A DNA stretch of 64,000 nucleotides from Burkholderia cepacia (GTDB lineage Bacteria > Pseudomonadota > Gammaproteobacteria > Burkholderiales > Burkholderiaceae): positions 62,001 through 126,000 of the forward strand of contig NZ_LDWR01000028.1 in NCBI RefSeq assembly GCF_001039005.1, given 5' to 3'. Numbering within the stretch: the stretch's first letter is position 1; the number at the start of each line of letters is the position of its first letter. This document shows, piece by piece, positions 60,627 to 64,000 of the stretch. Below the pieces are notes generated by a model, which was not told the origin of the DNA, made no database searches, and saw only the letters and a list, made by a program, of their open reading frames with translations. Made by a program: the position numbers and the translations under genes.

Positions 60627-62501
60627 ATGTTCGACCGGATTCGTCCGCATTCGCGTCCCTGGACGCTGCTCGCCGCCGTCGCGCTCGTCGCGTTCAACGC
60701 CGGCTGCACGTCCCCGTCCACGCCGTCGGGCGCCGTCGTCCCGGTTGCCGCCGCGTCGGGCGCCGCCGTCCCGCTGCCCGGCGTCCATGCGCCCGAGCAG
60801 TCGTCCGGCTGGACCGACAAGCCGGGCTGGACCTCGCAGCACTTCATGATCGCGGCCGCGAACCCGCTCGCGACGCAGGCCGGCTACGACATGCTGAAAG
60901 CCGGCGGCACCGCGATCGACGCCGCGATCGCGACGCAGATGGTGCTCGCGCTCGTCGAGCCGCAATCGTCGGGGATCGGCGGCGGCGCGTTCATGCTGTA
61001 CTTCGACGGCAAGGCGACGCAGGCATACGACGGCCGCGAAACCGCACCGGCCGCCGCGACCGACCGCCTGTTCTACGGCCCGACCGGCCAGCCGATGGGC
61101 TTCTACGAAGGCGTCGTCGGCGGGCGCTCGGTCGGCGCGCCGGGCGTGCTGCGCATGCTCGACGCCGCGCACCGCGCGCACGGCAAGCTGCCGTGGCGCC
61201 GGCTGTTCCAGCCGGCGATCCGGCTCGCCGAGCACGGCTTCACGATCAGCCCGCGGCTCGCGATGCTGATCGCGAACGACAAGTACCTGAAGAACGACCC
61301 GGCCGCGCGCGCGTACTTCTACAACCCGGACGGCACGCCGAAGGCGGCCGGCACGGTGCTGAAGAACCCGGCGCTCGCGACCGTGCTGCGCCAGGTCGCC
61401 GACCGCGGCGCGAACGCGTTCTACACCGGCGCGATCGCGCGCGACATCGTCACGAAGGTGCGCAAGCACCCGACCAATCCGGGCCTGCTGTCGCTCCAGG
61501 ATCTCGCGCGCTACAAGGCGAAGGTGCGCACGCCGCTGTGCGCCGACTACCGGCGCTCGGTCGTCTGCGGGATGCCGCCGCCGTCGTCGGGCGGCCTCGC
61601 GATCGCGCAGATGCTCGGGATCCTCGAGGCGATGCCCGACTGGCAGCAGATCGGCGCGCAGAAACCGGTGCGCAACGACGTCGGCTACGAGCCGACGCCG
61701 TTCGCCGCGCACCTGTTCAGCGAAGCCGGACGCCTCGCGTATGCGGACCGCGCGCGTTATGTCGCCGATCCCGATTTCGTGCCGCTGCCGGGCGGCAACT
61801 GGGCCAGCCTTACCGACAAGACCTATCTCGCGCAGCGCGCGCGCCTGATCGGCGACAACAGCATGGGCATCGCGCAGGCCGGCACGCCGCAGGGCACAAC
61901 GCTCGCGATGGCCGACGATCGCAGCCCCGAACTGCCGTCGACGTCCGACATCGCGATCGTCGACCGCTACGGGCAGGCGCTGTCGATGACGACCAGCGTC
62001 GAGGATGCGTTCGGCTCGCGGCTGATGGTGCGCGGCTTCATGCTGAACAACCAGCTCACCGATTTCTCGTTCGTGGCGAACGACAACGGCCGGCCGGTCG
62101 CGAACCGCGTGCAGCCCGGCAAGCGGCCGCGCTCGGCGATGTCGCCGGAGCTCGTGTTCGACAAGAAGACGAAGCAGGTGACGATGATCGTCGGCTCGGC
62201 CGGCGGCCCCGCGATCATCAATCACGTCGCGAAGACGCTGGTCGGCGTGCTCGACTGGGGCATGACGATGCAGCAGGCGATCGCGCTGCCGAACTTCGGG
62301 TCGATGAACGGGCCGACGCAGCTCGAACGCGGCCGCGTGTCGGACGCGCTCGCCGAAGGACTCAAGGGCCGCGGGCACGACGTGCAGGTCGTCGAGATGA
62401 ACTCGGGACTGCAGGGCATCCAGCGGCTGAACGTGCAGGGGCAGACGGTGTGGTTCGGCGGCGCGGATCCGCGCCGCGAGGGAGTCGCGATGGGCGAATG
62501 A
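60627..62501 (+). CDS. ggt: Gamma-glutamyltranspeptidase
   Basis: 624 residues. The leader ends in AGC (likely a lipoprotein signal), then the Ntn-hydrolase precursor. The autocleavage site reads LPSTSDIAIVD, where the threonine of STS is expected to be the catalytic nucleophile of the small subunit; GSAGGPAIINHVAKTL marks the glycine-rich substrate loop. It cleaves gamma-glutamyl bonds of glutathione. GAGG lies 5 bases before the ATG. Convergent with tauC; linked in function to the gsh genes 20 kb away. Confidence 0.93.
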   Translation: MFDRIRPHSRPWTLLAAVALVAFNAGCTSPSTPSGAVVPVAAASGAAVPLPGVHAPEQSSGWTDKPGWTSQHFMIAAANPLATQAGYDMLKAGGTAIDAAIATQMVLALVEPQSSGIGGGAFMLYFDGKATQAYDGRETAPAAATDRLFYGPTGQPMGFYEGVVGGRSVGAPGVLRMLDAAHRAHGKLPWRRLFQPAIRLAEHGFTISPRLAMLIANDKYLKNDPAARAYFYNPDGTPKAAGTVLKNPALATVLRQVADRGANAFYTGAIARDIVTKVRKHPTNPGLLSLQDLARYKAKVRTPLCADYRRSVVCGMPPPSSGGLAIAQMLGILEAMPDWQQIGAQKPVRNDVGYEPTPFAAHLFSEAGRLAYADRARYVADPDFVPLPGGNWASLTDKTYLAQRARLIGDNSMGIAQAGTPQGTTLAMADDRSPELPSTSDIAIVDRYGQALSMTTSVEDAFGSRLMVRGFMLNNQLTDFSFVANDNGRPVANRVQPGKRPRSAMSPELVFDKKTKQVTMIVGSAGGPAIINHVAKTLVGVLDWGMTMQQAIALPNFGSMNGPTQLERGRVSDALAEGLKGRGHDVQVVEMNSGLQGIQRLNVQGQTVWFGGADPRREGVAMGE

Positions 62502-62553
62502 GCGCGGCAGGCCGGGGCGGCGTGTGTGCGGCGCCCGCGTCACCTGCGCCGCG

Positions 62554-63447
62554 TCAGCCCCTGCCCTTCCACGGCACGATCCGCCGCTCGACCCATCGCA
62601 TCGCGAGGTCGAACAGCCACGCGATCGCGCCGATGATCAGGATGCCCATCACGACGATATCCGTGCGCAGGAAGCTCGATGCGTTCAGCACCATCTGCCC
62701 GAGCCCGGCCGTCGCGGCGACCATCTCGGCCGCGACCAGCGTCGTCCAGCCGAACCCGATCGCGATCCGCAGCCCGGTGAGAATCTCCGGCAGCGCGGCC
62801 GGCAGCACGACATGGCGCACGATCTGCGCGAAGCTGCCGCCGAGCGAATACGCGGCGTTGATCTGCTCGACCGTTGCCGCACGCACGCCGGCGCGCGCGG
62901 CCATCGCGATCGGCGCGAAGCACGCGAGGAAGATCACGACGAGCTTCGCCGTTTCGTCGATGCCGAACCAGATCACGACGAGCGGCAGATACGCGAGCGG
63001 CGGCAGCGGCCGGTAGAACTCCAGCAGCGGATCGAGCACGCCGCGCGCGATGCGGCTCACGCCCATCAGGATGCCGGCCGGCACGCCGAGCGCGGTCGCG
63101 AACAGGAACGCACCGAACACGCGCGCGGCACTCCACAGCAGATGCTCGGACAGCGGCAGGCCGCCCTGGATGCGGCCGTGCCATGCGTCGACGAAGGCCG
63201 TCCATACGGCTTCAGGTGCCGGCAGGAACAGCGGCGGCAGCCACTGCCGATGCGTCGCGACCCACCACAGTACGGCCAACGCCGCGACCGTCGCCGCGCT
63301 CAGCCCGGCCGTCTTGCCCTGCCCCGGCAACCGGTAACGGTGCGACGCGCGCACGGCGCGCGCCGCCGCAGGACGCCGCGTCGTGCGCTCGTCCTGCTCG
63401 AAACCTGTGGCCGCGCGATCGGCCGCCCACGAATCCTGCGTGCTCAT
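62554..63447 (-). CDS. tauC: Taurine ABC transporter permease TauC
   Basis: 297 residues from the ATG at 63447 (AGGA 6 bases before). About six membrane segments. The stretches GVLDPLLEFYRPLPPLAYLP, VVIWFGIDETAK and GWTTLVAAEMVAATAGLG follow TauC closely. The first 45 residues are a hydrophilic, Arg-rich extension, longer than in E. coli. Follows tauB by 71 bases. Confidence 0.9.
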   Translation of the reverse strand: MSTQDSWAADRAATGFEQDERTTRRPAAARAVRASHRYRLPGQGKTAGLSAATVAALAVLWWVATHRQWLPPLFLPAPEAVWTAFVDAWHGRIQGGLPLSEHLLWSAARVFGAFLFATALGVPAGILMGVSRIARGVLDPLLEFYRPLPPLAYLPLVVIWFGIDETAKLVVIFLACFAPIAMAARAGVRAATVEQINAAYSLGGSFAQIVRHVVLPAALPEILTGLRIAIGFGWTTLVAAEMVAATAGLGQMVLNASSFLRTDIVVMGILIIGAIAWLFDLAMRWVERRIVPWKGRG

Positions 63448-63518
63448 GTTGTCCTGCCTGGTCAAAGTGCTGTTCCGGCCGCGCCCGACGGCCACGCCCT
63501 GCCGCGCGAGCTCGCGCA

Positions 63519-64000
<482 letters not shown>

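Overview
The window is GC-rich (roughly two thirds G+C), densely packed, and carries housekeeping genes of Burkholderia type: a subunit II-III aa3 oxidase cluster with CtaG, a proteobacterial-type gshA/gshB pair next to an EIIA/HPr/EI phosphotransferase group, an imuA-imuB-dnaE2 mutasome, and dctA-dctB-dctD. I infer the main chromosome of a Burkholderia cepacia complex-like beta-proteobacterium. The species cannot be fixed from the sequence alone. I saw no tRNA, rRNA, insertion sequence, prophage or CRISPR array.

Layout. 1-2.7 kb (+): the end of a ferredoxin-domain protein, an ornithine-cyclodeaminase-family enzyme and an AtoE-type short-chain fatty-acid transporter. 2.8-8.2 kb (-): the SOS mutasome imuA-imuB-dnaE2, with a perfect LexA-type box. 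8.3-11.1 kb (-): a three-gene ABC importer. 11.5-15.1 kb: a small four-cysteine protein, an orphan metQ, a chemotaxis receptor and a YciI protein. 15.2-25.7 kb (mostly -): the cytochrome c oxidase locus, in two blocks. DUF2244-ctaC-ctaD-small assembly protein-ctaG-DUF2970-ctaE starts from a good sigma-70 promoter; SURF1-Sco-like-ctaA-ctaB-SCO1 follows, supplying heme A and copper-insertion factors. 25.8-34.7 kb: methyltransferase, comF, trmL, macrodomain protein, gpsA-secB-grxC-rhodanese, gpmA, ctpA and a ThiF/MoeB protein. 34.8-42.2 kb (-): ptsI, ptsH, EIIA, gshB, gshA, amtB and glnK. 42.5-46.3 kb: ubiK, comM, a lipoprotein and a TlpA-like protein. 46.4-53.6 kb (-): dctD, dctB, dctA, actP and yjcH. 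53.7-59.4 kb (-): a CoA-transferase / two acyl-CoA dehydrogenases / FadB-like operon, with a divergent LysR regulator. 60.6-64 kb: ggt, then tauC and a truncated tauB.

Regulation is where the window is richest. Sigma-54 promoters are readable upstream of glnK-amtB (an exact consensus match) and dctA. The dctA promoter has two 24-bp dyads about 31 bp apart (three helical turns) at roughly -87 to -141, exactly where DctD, encoded downstream, should bind. The dctA transcript would then have a leader of about 240 nt holding two long stem-loops and an 11-codon reading frame with a good ribosome-binding site, a possible attenuation device that I do not recognise as described. Other items worth following are a DnaA-box cluster far from any origin gene, a LacI/Cra-like operator before the PTS genes, an intrinsic terminator inside the ptsH-ptsI unit, and a COX2-cytochrome c-OmpA triple fusion.

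Genes are mostly ordinary in composition and intact. The two end genes are cut by the window edges.
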